A DNA stretch of 63,883 nt from Streptomyces hydrogenans (GTDB lineage Bacteria > Actinomycetota > Actinomycetes > Streptomycetales > Streptomycetaceae): positions 1 to 63,883 of the forward strand of contig NZ_BNBS01000044.1 of assembly GCF_014656075.1 (NCBI RefSeq), written 5' to 3'. Of the stretch, positions 8,613 through 16,740 are shown piece by piece. The notes below the pieces were generated by a model. It searched no databases, was not told the origin of the DNA, and was given only the letters and a program-made list of their open reading frames with translations. Position 1 is the first letter of the stretch. Every line of letters begins with the position of its first letter. The position numbers and the translations under genes are program-made.

Positions 8613-11006
8613 ATGACGCTCTTCGGCTCCGCCTCCCCGGCCGGAGATCCCCCCGGCGCGACCGACGTCATCACGGCCACCGTCGACGAGCGGGGCATCG
8701 TCACGGGATGGAGCGAGGGCGCCACCCGCCGCTTCGGCCACCGCGGCGAGGACATCGTGGGGCGGCCCCTCGACGCGCTCCTCGCCGACGACGCGAAGGC
8801 GCTCATGGAGCGGACGGCCGGTGTGCAGACCTGGAAGGGCGAGGTCACCGCCCGCCACCGGGACGGCCGCCCGGTGACCGGCGCCCTGCTCGTACACCGC
8901 CGTCGGATGGCGACCGGAACCGACCGCCTCCTCGTCTGGGGCGCCACCGACGCCCCGCCCACCCCGCGGGATCGCCTGCCGGTCGACTGGTGCTTCGAGC
9001 AGGCCCCCTGCATCATGGCGGTCTTCGACACGGACCTGCGCTACGTCCACGTCAACGCCGACGAGGAACGGGCCATCGGCCTCTCGGAGACCCAGCTCCG
9101 CGGACTGCGCATCACGCAGGCGGTTCCTGACCCGGAGAGCGCGAGGATCGAGAGCGCCATGCGCCGCGCGATGGAGACCGGCGAGCGGCAGTACCTCGAA
9201 GTGCACCTCCAGGTCGCCGGTGCGCGGGGCGCGCACGCGTGGGCGATCCACCTCGCTCCGCTGACCGACCCGGCCGGCCGCCTGCGCGGGGTGTGCTTCG
9301 CCGCGCAGGACACCACCGAGCGGTACGAGGCCAGGCAGCGCCTGCTGCTCCTCAACGAGGCGGGCACCCGTATCGGCACCAGCCTCGACGTGGCCCACAC
9401 GGCACGCCAACTCGTCGAACTGGCCGTACCCCGGCTCGCCGACGCCGCCGTGGTGGACCTCCTCCCCGTCCTGGACAACGCGACCGAACCGCCCGACGCC
9501 CCGCTCGCCGACCCGGTCGCCCTCCAGCGCGTCGCCGGGCGGCCCGACCTCCAGGACACCGCCGGCGCCGCGGCCGCGCCGTGCGACACCTCGCTTCCCG
9601 TCGAGTGGCTGACCGTCAGGGAACCGACGGTGTACGGGACGGGCGCCCCCGCCCTCGCCCGGTGGGCGCGGCTCGACCCGCAGGCCGACCGGTTCGTCGA
9701 GGCCGGCGCCCACGAGGTGATGACGGTGCCGCTACGGGTCCGCGGAACCACCCTCGGGACCGCGCTCTTCATCCGCCACCGCCCCTCCGCCCCGTTCGCG
9801 CGCGAGGACCTGCTGCTCGCCGGAGAACTCACCGCCCGGGCCGCCACCAGCATCGAGAACGCCCGCTACTACGCCCGCGAACGTGCCATCGCCGTCACCC
9901 TCCAGCACAGCCTCATGCCCCGCCGGCTGGCCGACCAGACCGCGGTCCAGGTGGCCTCGCACTACCTTCCCGCCAGCACCCGGGCCGGGGTCGGCGGCGA
10001 CTGGTTCGACGTCATCCCCCTCTCCGGCGCCCGGGTCGCCCTCGTCATCGGGGACGTCGTCGGCCACGGAATCCAGGCATCGGCCACCATGGGACGGCTG
10101 CGCACCGCCGTCCGCACCCTGGCCGACATCGACCTGCCACCCGACGAACTGCTCACCCACCTCGACGACCTCATCGTGCGCCTGGCCGCCGACGAACACG
10201 GCGACAGCCCCCACGTCCAAGGAGAGATCGGCGCCACCTGCCTCTACGCCGTCTACGACCCGATCACCCGCGCCTGCGCCCTCGCCAGCGCCGGACACCT
10301 GCCGCCCGCGCTGCTCCGGCCCCACGGCACCGTGGAGTTCCTCGACCTGCCCGCCGGGCCACCCCTCGGCCTGGGCGGCCTGCCGTTCGAGACGACCGAG
10401 CTCGAACTGCCCGAGGGCTCCCTGCTGGCGCTGTACACCAACGGACTCGTCGAATGCCGGGCCCGCGACTTCGGCAAGGGACTCGAAACCCTGCGGCACG
10501 CCCTCGCCCAGCCCGCCGACTCCCTCCAGGCGGTCTGCGACGCCACGGTCCACGCGGTGCGGCCCGCCCGCCAGGACGACGACGCCGCCCTGCTCCTCGC
10601 CCGCACCCGTACCCTGCGGCCCGACCACGTCGTCACCTGGGACGTGCCCCCCGACCCGACGGCCGTCGCACCGGCCCGCCGTGACGTCCGGGACCGGCTC
10701 GCCGCCTGGGACCTCGAAGAACTCTCCTTCGTCACCGAGCTGATCGCCAGCGAACTCGTCACCAACGCCATCCGCTACGGCCAACCGCCCATCCGGCTCC
10801 GGCTGATCCGCGACCGCAGCCTCATCTGCGAGGTCAGCGACAGCAGCGTCACGGCCCCACGCCTCAAGCGCGCCAGGACCTTCGACGAAGGCGGCCGGGG
10901 CCTCCTCCTGGTCGCCCAGCTCACCCAGCGCTGGGGCACCCGCTACGCCCAGGGCAAGACCATCTGGGCGGAGCAGGACCTCCCCGGCGGCGCACCGGCC
11001 GCCTGA
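8613..11006 (+). CDS. PAS-PAS-GAF-PP2C phosphatase with HATPase (SpoIIE/RsbU-like)
   Basis: A 797-residue multidomain signalling protein. PAS domains lie near 15-110 and 125-245 (the second ends FAAQDTTERYEARQ), a GAF domain near 255-430, and a PPM/SpoIIE phosphatase near 435-655 with metal-binding motifs GVGGDWFDVIPL and VIGDVVGHGIQASATMGRLR and a late RQDDDAALLL. A C-terminal HATPase_c domain follows (SFVTELIASELVTNAIRYG; DEGGRGLLLV). Such proteins dephosphorylate anti-anti-sigma factors while the ATPase part can act as an anti-sigma kinase, joining both opposing activities. No membrane segment is seen. GGAGG lies 6 bases before ATG 8613. The STAS protein at 4739 is a possible partner. Confidence 0.92.
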   Translation: MTLFGSASPAGDPPGATDVITATVDERGIVTGWSEGATRRFGHRGEDIVGRPLDALLADDAKALMERTAGVQTWKGEVTARHRDGRPVTGALLVHRRRMATGTDRLLVWGATDAPPTPRDRLPVDWCFEQAPCIMAVFDTDLRYVHVNADEERAIGLSETQLRGLRITQAVPDPESARIESAMRRAMETGERQYLEVHLQVAGARGAHAWAIHLAPLTDPAGRLRGVCFAAQDTTERYEARQRLLLLNEAGTRIGTSLDVAHTARQLVELAVPRLADAAVVDLLPVLDNATEPPDAPLADPVALQRVAGRPDLQDTAGAAAAPCDTSLPVEWLTVREPTVYGTGAPALARWARLDPQADRFVEAGAHEVMTVPLRVRGTTLGTALFIRHRPSAPFAREDLLLAGELTARAATSIENARYYARERAIAVTLQHSLMPRRLADQTAVQVASHYLPASTRAGVGGDWFDVIPLSGARVALVIGDVVGHGIQASATMGRLRTAVRTLADIDLPPDELLTHLDDLIVRLAADEHGDSPHVQGEIGATCLYAVYDPITRACALASAGHLPPALLRPHGTVEFLDLPAGPPLGLGGLPFETTELELPEGSLLALYTNGLVECRARDFGKGLETLRHALAQPADSLQAVCDATVHAVRPARQDDDAALLLARTRTLRPDHVVTWDVPPDPTAVAPARRDVRDRLAAWDLEELSFVTELIASELVTNAIRYGQPPIRLRLIRDRSLICEVSDSSVTAPRLKRARTFDEGGRGLLLVAQLTQRWGTRYAQGKTIWAEQDLPGGAPAA

Positions 11007-11014
11007 CGGCGGGC

Positions 11015-11051
11015 CCGCCCCCCGCGAGGCGGCTCGCCCCGCGGGGGGCGG
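11015..11051. terminator. Hairpin terminator between convergent genes
   Basis: CCGCCCCCCGCG (11015-11026) pairs perfectly with CGCGGGGGGCGG (11040-11051) across a 13-base loop, just after the phosphatase stop. A second, weaker hairpin (GTGAGGCG / CGCCTCAC, 11062-11089) overlaps the tetR stop codon. Together they can stop both converging transcripts. No T-run follows, which is usual in Streptomyces. Confidence 0.7.
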
Positions 11052-11085
11052 TACGCCGGGCGTGAGGCGGCCCGCCCCGTGCGCC

Positions 11086-11664
11086 TCACGGCCGCGGCGC
11101 CATCCCGGCGAAGAGGGCGTCGAGGACGCGGTCGACGTACTCCGGGGTCAACGGTTCCCCCGTGATCAGCAGACGGAAGTACAACGGCCCGGAGAGGATC
11201 GCCATCGCCAGGTCCAGGTCGAAGTCGGGCGACAGCTGGCCCTGGTCGCGCGCCGCCTCCAGACGGGCGACGGTCTTCGCGGCCTGCGGGGCGATGAAGC
11301 GCTCGTTCAGGGCCTCGGCGACACCGGGGTCGTGCTGGGCCTCGCCGACCAGGGACTTGAAGAGCGGGCTGAGCGGTCCCCCCGCCAACAGCCCGACCGC
11401 CTCGTGGATCTGCCGGCGCAGATCGGCGCGGAGGTCGCCGGAGTCGGGATAGTCCAGGGCCGACGCGCTGCGCGAGAGCAGCGAGTCGAGCAGCAGGGCG
11501 CCCTTGGACGGCCACCGGCGGTAGACGGTGTGCTTGCCGACGCCGGCCCGGGCGGCGATCGCCTCGATGCTGAGCTTGGCGTAACCCAGCTCCTGCCCGA
11601 GTTCCAGTGTGGTGCGCATGATGGCCTCGGTGAGATCGGGGCCGCTACGACGGACGGGGGTCAT
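11086..11664 (-). CDS. TetR-family repressor of the vat/ere-like group
   Basis: A 192-residue TetR protein. The HTH spans about residues 29-50 (LSIEAIAARAGVGKHTVYRRWPSKGALL). The rest is a helical ligand-binding domain ending with the small C-terminal helices of the TetR_C_11-like group. It is transcribed away from the acetyltransferase gene, and two copies of a 20-bp palindromic sequence lie in the shared upstream region, so autoregulation and control of the divergent genes are likely. Since the targets look like antibiotic-modifying enzymes, the inducer may be a drug; this is inference. Confidence 0.88.
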   Translation of the reverse strand: MTPVRRSGPDLTEAIMRTTLELGQELGYAKLSIEAIAARAGVGKHTVYRRWPSKGALLLDSLLSRSASALDYPDSGDLRADLRRQIHEAVGLLAGGPLSPLFKSLVGEAQHDPGVAEALNERFIAPQAAKTVARLEAARDQGQLSPDFDLDLAMAILSGPLYFRLLITGEPLTPEYVDRVLDALFAGMAPRP

Positions 11665-11675
11665 GCCTCCACAGT

Positions 11676-11758
11676 AACGGCACGGCACGTGCCGTTCTTG
11701 ACAGGCTCCCGTGATCTGGGCACGCTGGGCGGAGAACGGCACGGCACGTGCCGTGCCG
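11676..11758. promoter_or_regulatory. Paired TetR operators and promoter of the vat-like gene
   Basis: AACGGCACGGCACGTGCCGT occurs twice, at 11676-11695 and 11735-11754, each containing the 14-bp palindrome ACGGCACGTGCCGT. In the second copy the symmetry extends to a perfect 22-bp palindrome (11737-11758). Between the copies is a plus-strand -35 TTGACA (11698-11703), with a weak -10 CACGCT (11721-11726) after 17 bases. The first copy starts 12 bases from the tetR start codon. The layout fits a repressor shutting both divergent directions. Confidence 0.85.
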
Positions 11759-11914
11759 CAGTGGGGGCGTGCGTCAGCCTCGGGGGCGGGCTGCGCCGCA
11801 CCCCTCCGCCCACGACCCGTACCCGACCTCGCCCCCGCCCCGGACCCCACCCCCCCACGTCCTGACCCGCCACCCCTCACCCGACACCTGTCACGCGCCA
11901 CCAGGGAGCCCGCC

Positions 11915-12592
11915 ATGCCCGTCCCCGACGAACCCGCCGTTCAGGCCGTCCCCGCCGACCCCACCGTGCTCCACCCGATGCCCGACCAGCCTCGGGTGGT
12001 ACTGCTCAAGCCGCTGGTCACCTCCCCGCTGATCGAGGTCGGGGAGTACTCGTACTACGACGACCCGGACGACGCGACCGCGTTCGAGACGCGCAACGTG
12101 CTGTACCACTACGGACCGGAACGGCTCGTCATCGGCAAGTTCTGCGCGATCGGCACGGGCGTCCGGTTCCTCATGAACGGCGCCAACCACCGCATGGACG
12201 GCCCCTCGACCTTCCCCTTCCCCACCATGGGCGGCTCCTGGGCGGCCCACTTCGACCTGCTCACCGGCCTGCCCGACCGCGGGGACACCGTCGTCGGGAA
12301 CGACGTCTGGTTCGGCCACGGCACGACCGTCATGCCCGGCGTGCGCATCGGGCACGGCGCGATCGTCGCCAGCGGCTCGGTGGTCACCAAGGACGTCCCC
12401 GACTACGGCGTCGTCGGCGGCAACCCGGCCCGCCTCCTCCGCACCCGCTACAGCGACGAGGACGTCGCCCGGTTGCTCGCCCTCGCCTGGTGGGACTGGC
12501 CCGCGGACCACCTCACCCGGCACGTGCGCACCCTCATGTCCGGCAGCGTCGACGAGCTGGAGAAGGCCGCACCGACCGCCCCCGGCCGGTAG
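11915..12592 (+). CDS. Vat-like xenobiotic O-acetyltransferase
   Basis: A 225-residue left-handed beta-helix acetyltransferase of the xenobiotic (XAT) class, whose members O-acetylate streptogramin A or chloramphenicol. The family core is nearly intact: FCAIGTGVRFLMNGANHRMDG with the catalytic His, FPFPTMGG, then DTVVGNDVWFGHGTTVMPGV, hexapeptide repeats, ASGSVVTKDVP, YGVVGGNPAR and WWDWP near the end. These resemble Vat(A/D) more than CatB. ATG 11915 is preceded by GGGAG. It is the first gene after the double operator. Substrate is inferred; some chromosomal homologues have no known drug target. Confidence 0.85.
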   Translation: MPVPDEPAVQAVPADPTVLHPMPDQPRVVLLKPLVTSPLIEVGEYSYYDDPDDATAFETRNVLYHYGPERLVIGKFCAIGTGVRFLMNGANHRMDGPSTFPFPTMGGSWAAHFDLLTGLPDRGDTVVGNDVWFGHGTTVMPGVRIGHGAIVASGSVVTKDVPDYGVVGGNPARLLRTRYSDEDVARLLALAWWDWPADHLTRHVRTLMSGSVDELEKAAPTAPGR

Positions 12593-12658
12593 TCCACCCG
12601 ACCCACAGGCCCCGTCGCCCCTCGTCCTCCCCACCCCCTCGCGGAAGAGCCCGCCGGC

Positions 12659-13945
12659 ATGCCCCCTGAATCAACCCCGACCCCCTTCGACGACTGGCTC
12701 CGCGCCCACGCCACCCCGCTCGACCACCTCGACCCGGCGGCGCCCCTGGACGACCTGGAGCCGCTGCGGGACCTCGTCGACGGTGCCCGCGTGGTCGCCG
12801 TGGGCGAACACTCCCACTTCATCGACGAGTTCGCCGCGATGCGCCTGCGCCTCCTGCGCTTCCTCGTCGAACGCTGCGGCTTCACCGTCCTGGCCTTCGA
12901 GTACGGCTTCTGCGAAGCCATCCCCCTCGACGCCTGGGTCCGAGGCGAGGGAACGGACGGCGACCTCGCCGCGCTCCTGGCGACCGCGGTCCCCATCGGG
13001 CTCCAGGACCCGGCGCGCTACCTCCGCGGCCACAACCGTACGGCCGCGACACCGGTCCGCTTCGTGGGGACCGACATCCCGGCGGCCGGCGGATCGCTGC
13101 TCCCCGCGCTGGCGCCCGTCGCCGACTACCTGCGCCGGACCGACCCGGAATCCCTCCCCATGGTCCGGTCCGCGCTCACGATCGCCGCGTCGTTCGCCGG
13201 AGACTCGGCGGCCGTGGCCGCACCCGCCTGGGCACGTCTGCCCGCCACCGACCAGGACGCCCTCACCGCACTCCTGGCGCGCCTGACCATCCGCTTCCGA
13301 GCCCTGCGGGCGCTGTACGTCACCCGGGGCGACGCGCGCGGGTACGACACGGCCCTGCGCTGCCTGGAGGCCGCCTGCCACGGCGACTACACCTTCCGCG
13401 CCATGGCCGGACTCTTCGCCGGCAACGGCCTCACCGCCGACACCACCGCCCGCGACCACTACATGGCCGAGTCGCTCCTGTGGCACCTGGACCGGCTCGA
13501 CCCCACGGACCGGGTCGTCCTGATGGCCCACAACGCCCACATCCAAAGGACGCCGATCTCCTTCGACGGCCACCTCGCGGGCCTGCCGATGGGGCAGCAC
13601 CTGCACGACGCGCTCGGGGACGCGTACGTCGCCCTCGGCCTGACCAGCACCGCCGGCCACACGGCCGAGATGCGCCGCGACGAGGCGGCCCCCTTCGGAT
13701 TCACCCTCCACGACACCCCGCTGGAGCCCCCCGCGCCCGGCAGTGTCGAAGCGGCCTTCGCCGGCAGCGCCCCGGGCCTCGCCGTCGCCGACCTCCGCCG
13801 GGCCAGGACCGAACGCCTCACCGGTCCCGACCGCATCCGGATGCAGAGCGTCCACCTGCACACCCCGGTCGTCGACGCCTTCGACGCCATCCTCCACACC
13901 CCCACCTCCACAGCCACCTCCGCCACCCACCTGGAGAAGCCATGA
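12659..13945 (+). CDS. Erythromycin esterase family protein
   Basis: A 428-residue protein of the erythromycin esterase (Ere) family, enzymes that open the macrolactone ring of 14-membered macrolides. The first conserved block VVAVGEHSHFIDEFAAMRLRLLRFL carries the GExxH motif. A second block VLAFEYGFCEAIPLDAWVRG follows, then FVGTDIPAAGG and MAHNAHIQR with another conserved His. Length matches Ere proteins. It follows the acetyltransferase by 66 bases and overlaps the VOC gene by ATGA, so the three appear co-transcribed. Many actinobacterial relatives act on unknown esters, so macrolide hydrolysis is likely but not certain. Confidence 0.82.
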   Translation: MPPESTPTPFDDWLRAHATPLDHLDPAAPLDDLEPLRDLVDGARVVAVGEHSHFIDEFAAMRLRLLRFLVERCGFTVLAFEYGFCEAIPLDAWVRGEGTDGDLAALLATAVPIGLQDPARYLRGHNRTAATPVRFVGTDIPAAGGSLLPALAPVADYLRRTDPESLPMVRSALTIAASFAGDSAAVAAPAWARLPATDQDALTALLARLTIRFRALRALYVTRGDARGYDTALRCLEAACHGDYTFRAMAGLFAGNGLTADTTARDHYMAESLLWHLDRLDPTDRVVLMAHNAHIQRTPISFDGHLAGLPMGQHLHDALGDAYVALGLTSTAGHTAEMRRDEAAPFGFTLHDTPLEPPAPGSVEAAFAGSAPGLAVADLRRARTERLTGPDRIRMQSVHLHTPVVDAFDAILHTPTSTATSATHLEKP

Positions 13946-14340
13946 CGAGCAGGTTCACCGAACTGGTCATCGACTGCCGCGATCCGGAGCGCCTCGCGGA
14001 CTTCTGGTGCGCGGTCCTGGACTTCAAGGTGATCGACCGCGCCGAGGGCCAGGTCGAGATCGCCTCCTGGGAGCCGACCGTCGAGGCGGTCCGCGCCCGC
14101 CAGACGCCGCCCACGATCATGTTCATCCGGGTCCCCGAGGGAAAGACCGTCAAGAACCGCCTCCACCTCGACGTCAGCCCCGTCGACATCGGCACCGAAG
14201 CCGAGGCGACGCGACTGATGGCCCTCGGCGCGACCAAGGTGGACGTCGGCCAGGGTCCCGCCCGCAGCTGGATCGTCATGGCCGACCCCGAAGGCAACGA
14301 GTTCGACGTCGTCAGGTCCCTGGCCCCCACCGCGAAGTAG
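13942..14340 (+). CDS. VOC/glyoxalase-like small protein
   Basis: A 132-residue protein with the glyoxalase/bleomycin-resistance fold signatures of one babab repeat pair: FTELVIDCRDPERLADFWCAVLDFK at the start and RLHLDVSPVD, MALGATKVDVG and WIVMADPEGNEFDVV at the end. This is the family often annotated VOC or glyoxalase-like. Its start overlaps the esterase stop as ATGA with GGAGAA upstream. Members of this family can bind or modify small molecules, including drugs; which applies here is unknown. Metal-ligand positions cannot be fixed by eye. Confidence 0.85.
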   Translation: MTSRFTELVIDCRDPERLADFWCAVLDFKVIDRAEGQVEIASWEPTVEAVRARQTPPTIMFIRVPEGKTVKNRLHLDVSPVDIGTEAEATRLMALGATKVDVGQGPARSWIVMADPEGNEFDVVRSLAPTAK

Positions 14341-14402
14341 CCGGACCGCCCGAAGCGCCGTCCCCGCGTGCCCACCGGCGACGGCGCCCAGGCCCGGCAC
14401 CC

Positions 14403-14669
14403 TCACCGCCCCCGCCGTCTCCTCAACTCGCCCAGCCAGGCCCGCACCTGCTCGTCGTCATGCAGGTACCCGGCGCCGTCCCCCGCGGGCAGATCGACCC
14501 CGTACAGACGATTCAGCGCCCACCAGGACACCTCGTCCCAGCCGACCCCGTCCTCCCGCACCCACCGCTCCGCCCACCGATCGGCCGCGTCCCGCGAAAC
14601 CCGCCCCTCGACCAGAGAGACGAAGCACTCCTCGATCTCGTCGGGAGCGGGCGGGCGGTCGGCGTCCAT
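14403..14669 (-). CDS. Small acidic hypothetical protein
   Basis: An 88-residue acidic, Trp-rich protein (MDADRPPAPDEIEECFVS at the start, WAERWVREDGVGWDEVSWWA in the middle, a basic tail RRRRGR). It looks like a small globular helical protein; a resemblance to short Streptomyces proteins of unknown function is all that can be said. It is convergent with the VOC gene 62 bases away. The ATG at 14669 is taken because the sequence upstream in frame is low complexity. Confidence 0.6.
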   Translation of the reverse strand: MDADRPPAPDEIEECFVSLVEGRVSRDAADRWAERWVREDGVGWDEVSWWALNRLYGVDLPAGDGAGYLHDDEQVRAWLGELRRRRGR

Positions 14670-14920
14670 GCTCCGACCGTACCGCCAGGGCGAACGCCAC
14701 CGTGGAAGGGGTGCGAGGCGAAAGGCGCCGCGCTGTGCGAGTGGCCGTGGCGTACCTCGCGGTGCGACCATGCGGCGGGTGAACGACGGACTCCCCGACG
14801 GCTGGACCATATACGGCACCGACTTGGGCGCAGTCATCCGGGGCATGTGAGCGGCCCACCCCCGACGGCGAACGATTCCACAGGCGTGCCGCGCCTCGCC
14901 CGTCGGGCAGGATGCCCGTC

Positions 14921-15553
14921 ATGGCACAGCAGATCATGTCCCCCTCCGCGTCCTGGCGTCGGATCGACGCCTGGCTGACCGCCCACGCGCCGGCCGAGGC
15001 GACCCTCCTCAATCCGCCCGCGACCCGGGACGACCTCCAGGAGGCGGAGCGGCTCCTCGGCGTCACGCTGCCCGACGGACTCGTCGAGTCGCTGCGATGC
15101 CACGACGGGGCGAGCACCTGGGTGTCCTTCCTGCCGGAGCAGTCACCTCTCACGGTCGTCGGCATCGTGGAACGCCGGCGGACCCGCATGGACGTCGCGG
15201 CGGAGAACGACGGCCTCGCCCCCCGCCCCTGGGACGACGAACCCTGGTGGCACCCGCTCTGGATTCCGTGGGCCGAGGGTGCCGACGGCGGGTCCCAGGT
15301 GATCGACCTGCGCCCCGGCCCGGACGCGGGCCGCCTCGGCTGGGCCGGGCACAGCGGTGGCGGCGACTTCACCGATTCCTGGCCCGACCTGCCGAGCCTT
15401 CTCCACGCGGTCGCTCACGCGCTGACCGAAGGCGGCGGCGTCCGGGAGCTGCACCCGTACCTCACCGCACGGGGCGAACTCTGGTGGGACGAGGAGGGCT
15501 GCGAGCGGCTCAACGGCGACCCGCTGACACCCGCACCCGTCGGGCTTCCGTAG
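14921..15553 (+). CDS. SMI1/KNR4 (SUKH) family protein
   Basis: A 210-residue protein with the SUKH-type opening (WRRIDAWLTAHAP, ATRDDLQEAERLLGVTLPDGLVESLRCHDGAS), followed by LLPEQSPL-like and WWHPLWIPWAEGADGGSQVIDL blocks and a late SWPDLPSLLHAVAHAL helix. SUKH proteins are common immunity proteins of polymorphic toxins and also general regulators; no toxin gene adjoins. ATG 14921 has AGGA eight bases upstream; ATG 14912 would add three residues. A 26-codon frame at 14770-14850 in the gap before it is not convincing as a gene. Confidence 0.8.
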   Translation: MAQQIMSPSASWRRIDAWLTAHAPAEATLLNPPATRDDLQEAERLLGVTLPDGLVESLRCHDGASTWVSFLPEQSPLTVVGIVERRRTRMDVAAENDGLAPRPWDDEPWWHPLWIPWAEGADGGSQVIDLRPGPDAGRLGWAGHSGGGDFTDSWPDLPSLLHAVAHALTEGGGVRELHPYLTARGELWWDEEGCERLNGDPLTPAPVGLP

Positions 15554-15617
15554 CTCCGGTCTCGCGTCCCTGCCCCGGGCTCCCTGGCACGCGGGCCCCT
15601 GAGTTCCCGCACCCGCC

Positions 15618-15668
15618 CGGCAGGGTCCCTCCCTGCCGCGGCGCGAAGGCACCTTCGCCGTCCTTTTC
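15618..15668 (+). terminator. Double hairpin with T-rich tail
   Basis: After the SUKH gene, CGGCAGGG and CCCTGCCG pair across a 5-base loop (15618-15638). GCGAAGG and CCTTCGC then pair across 2 bases (15643-15658), followed by the T-rich TCCTTTT. The remaining part of the 310-base gap up to 15863 shows no gene and no clear promoter. Confidence 0.65.
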
Positions 15669-15863
15669 GTACGGCGCCGGGCTCACCGACCGGTGGCACT
15701 CCGACCGGCCGACCGGGCAACGCCGTGCCCCGGCGGCCCGCACGCGTGCGCCCGCCGGCGCCGACCCGCACACCCGAGCGGGAACCGGCACGCGGCTCGA
15801 CACGCTCCGCGCGAGCCCGGAATCCGTTCGTCCGCGCGGGGGGAGGTAGGGCAGGGTTGCGCC

Positions 15864-16670
15864 ATGACCACCGAGGGACTGGACGACGACGGCCACATCG
15901 CCCGGGAGGGTTCGCTGGACCGCGTCCCGGCGGAGTTCACCCCCGTGGTCGCCACCGCCCGCGCCCTGATCGCCGAGACCTTCGGCGACGACCGGCTGCA
16001 CAGCGCCTACCTCTACGGCAGCATCCCGCGCGGCACGGCGATCCCCACCGTCTCCGACCTCGACCTGCTGCTCGCCCTGCGCCGCGAGCCGACCGGCGCC
16101 GACCGGACGGACGCCGACGCCCTGGAAACCCGGCTCGACGCCTCCTTCCGGCAGATCGACGGCGCCGGCGTCCTCCTCTTCAGCACCGACACGCTGCTCA
16201 GCGACCTGGAACGCCACGACCTCGGATGGTTCGTCGCCTGCCTGTGCACCCCGCTGCTCGGCGACGACCTCGCCACCGTCCTGCCCCGCTACCGCCCCAC
16301 ACCCCTGCTGGCCCGCGAGACGAACGGAGACCTCGGCCTGGCCCTGCCGCGCTGGCGCGAGCAGTACGCCGCCGCCGTGACGGACGACCGGCTCAGGGCG
16401 CTCAGCCGCGTCGTCGCCCGCCGCGTCGTCCGCAGCGGCTTCACCCTGGTCATGCCCCGCTGGGGCGGCTGGACCAGCGACCTCACCCGATCCGCCGAGG
16501 TGTTCGCCCGCTACTACCCCGACCGAGCCGGGCAGATGGCCCTGGCCGCGACCACCGCCCGCACCCCGACGACCGACCGGACGGTCCTCACCCTCCTGAT
16601 CGACGAACTCGCCCCCTGGCTGGCCGCCGAGTACACCTCCGTCCACGGCCCCAAGACCCCCCGGCCCTGA
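15864..16670 (+). CDS. Nucleotidyltransferase-domain protein
   Basis: A 268-residue protein with the minimal nucleotidyltransferase signature: YLYGSIPRGTAIPTVSDLDLLL near residue 52, giving the GSxxRG motif and the paired Asp metal ligands, and a third acidic residue later (RQIDGAGVLLF). The C-terminal half is helical. This arrangement resembles AadA/Kan-type aminoglycoside nucleotidyltransferases and related uncharacterised proteins. A resistance role is possible but not shown. It is a single gene with its own 300-base upstream gap. ATG 15864 is preceded by GGGAGG/GCAGGG-like purine runs further upstream. Confidence 0.75.
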   Translation: MTTEGLDDDGHIAREGSLDRVPAEFTPVVATARALIAETFGDDRLHSAYLYGSIPRGTAIPTVSDLDLLLALRREPTGADRTDADALETRLDASFRQIDGAGVLLFSTDTLLSDLERHDLGWFVACLCTPLLGDDLATVLPRYRPTPLLARETNGDLGLALPRWREQYAAAVTDDRLRALSRVVARRVVRSGFTLVMPRWGGWTSDLTRSAEVFARYYPDRAGQMALAATTARTPTTDRTVLTLLIDELAPWLAAEYTSVHGPKTPRP

Positions 16671-16740
16671 CACCGACGCCGTTCCCCGTCGACCCCATCC
16701 GGAGCGAGTACGTCCAGGGCCCGGGACCGACGGCTCCCGC

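Noticed and set aside
12671..13930. 419-codon minus-strand frame across the esterase gene
   Set aside because: Composition is Gly/Val/Arg without motifs. The plus-strand esterase-family protein with conserved blocks explains the region.
14770..14850. Small 26-codon gene (MRRVNDGLPDGWTIYGTDLG start)
   Set aside because: Sensible composition, but no ribosome site and no recognised relative; could be a gene fragment, too weak to annotate.
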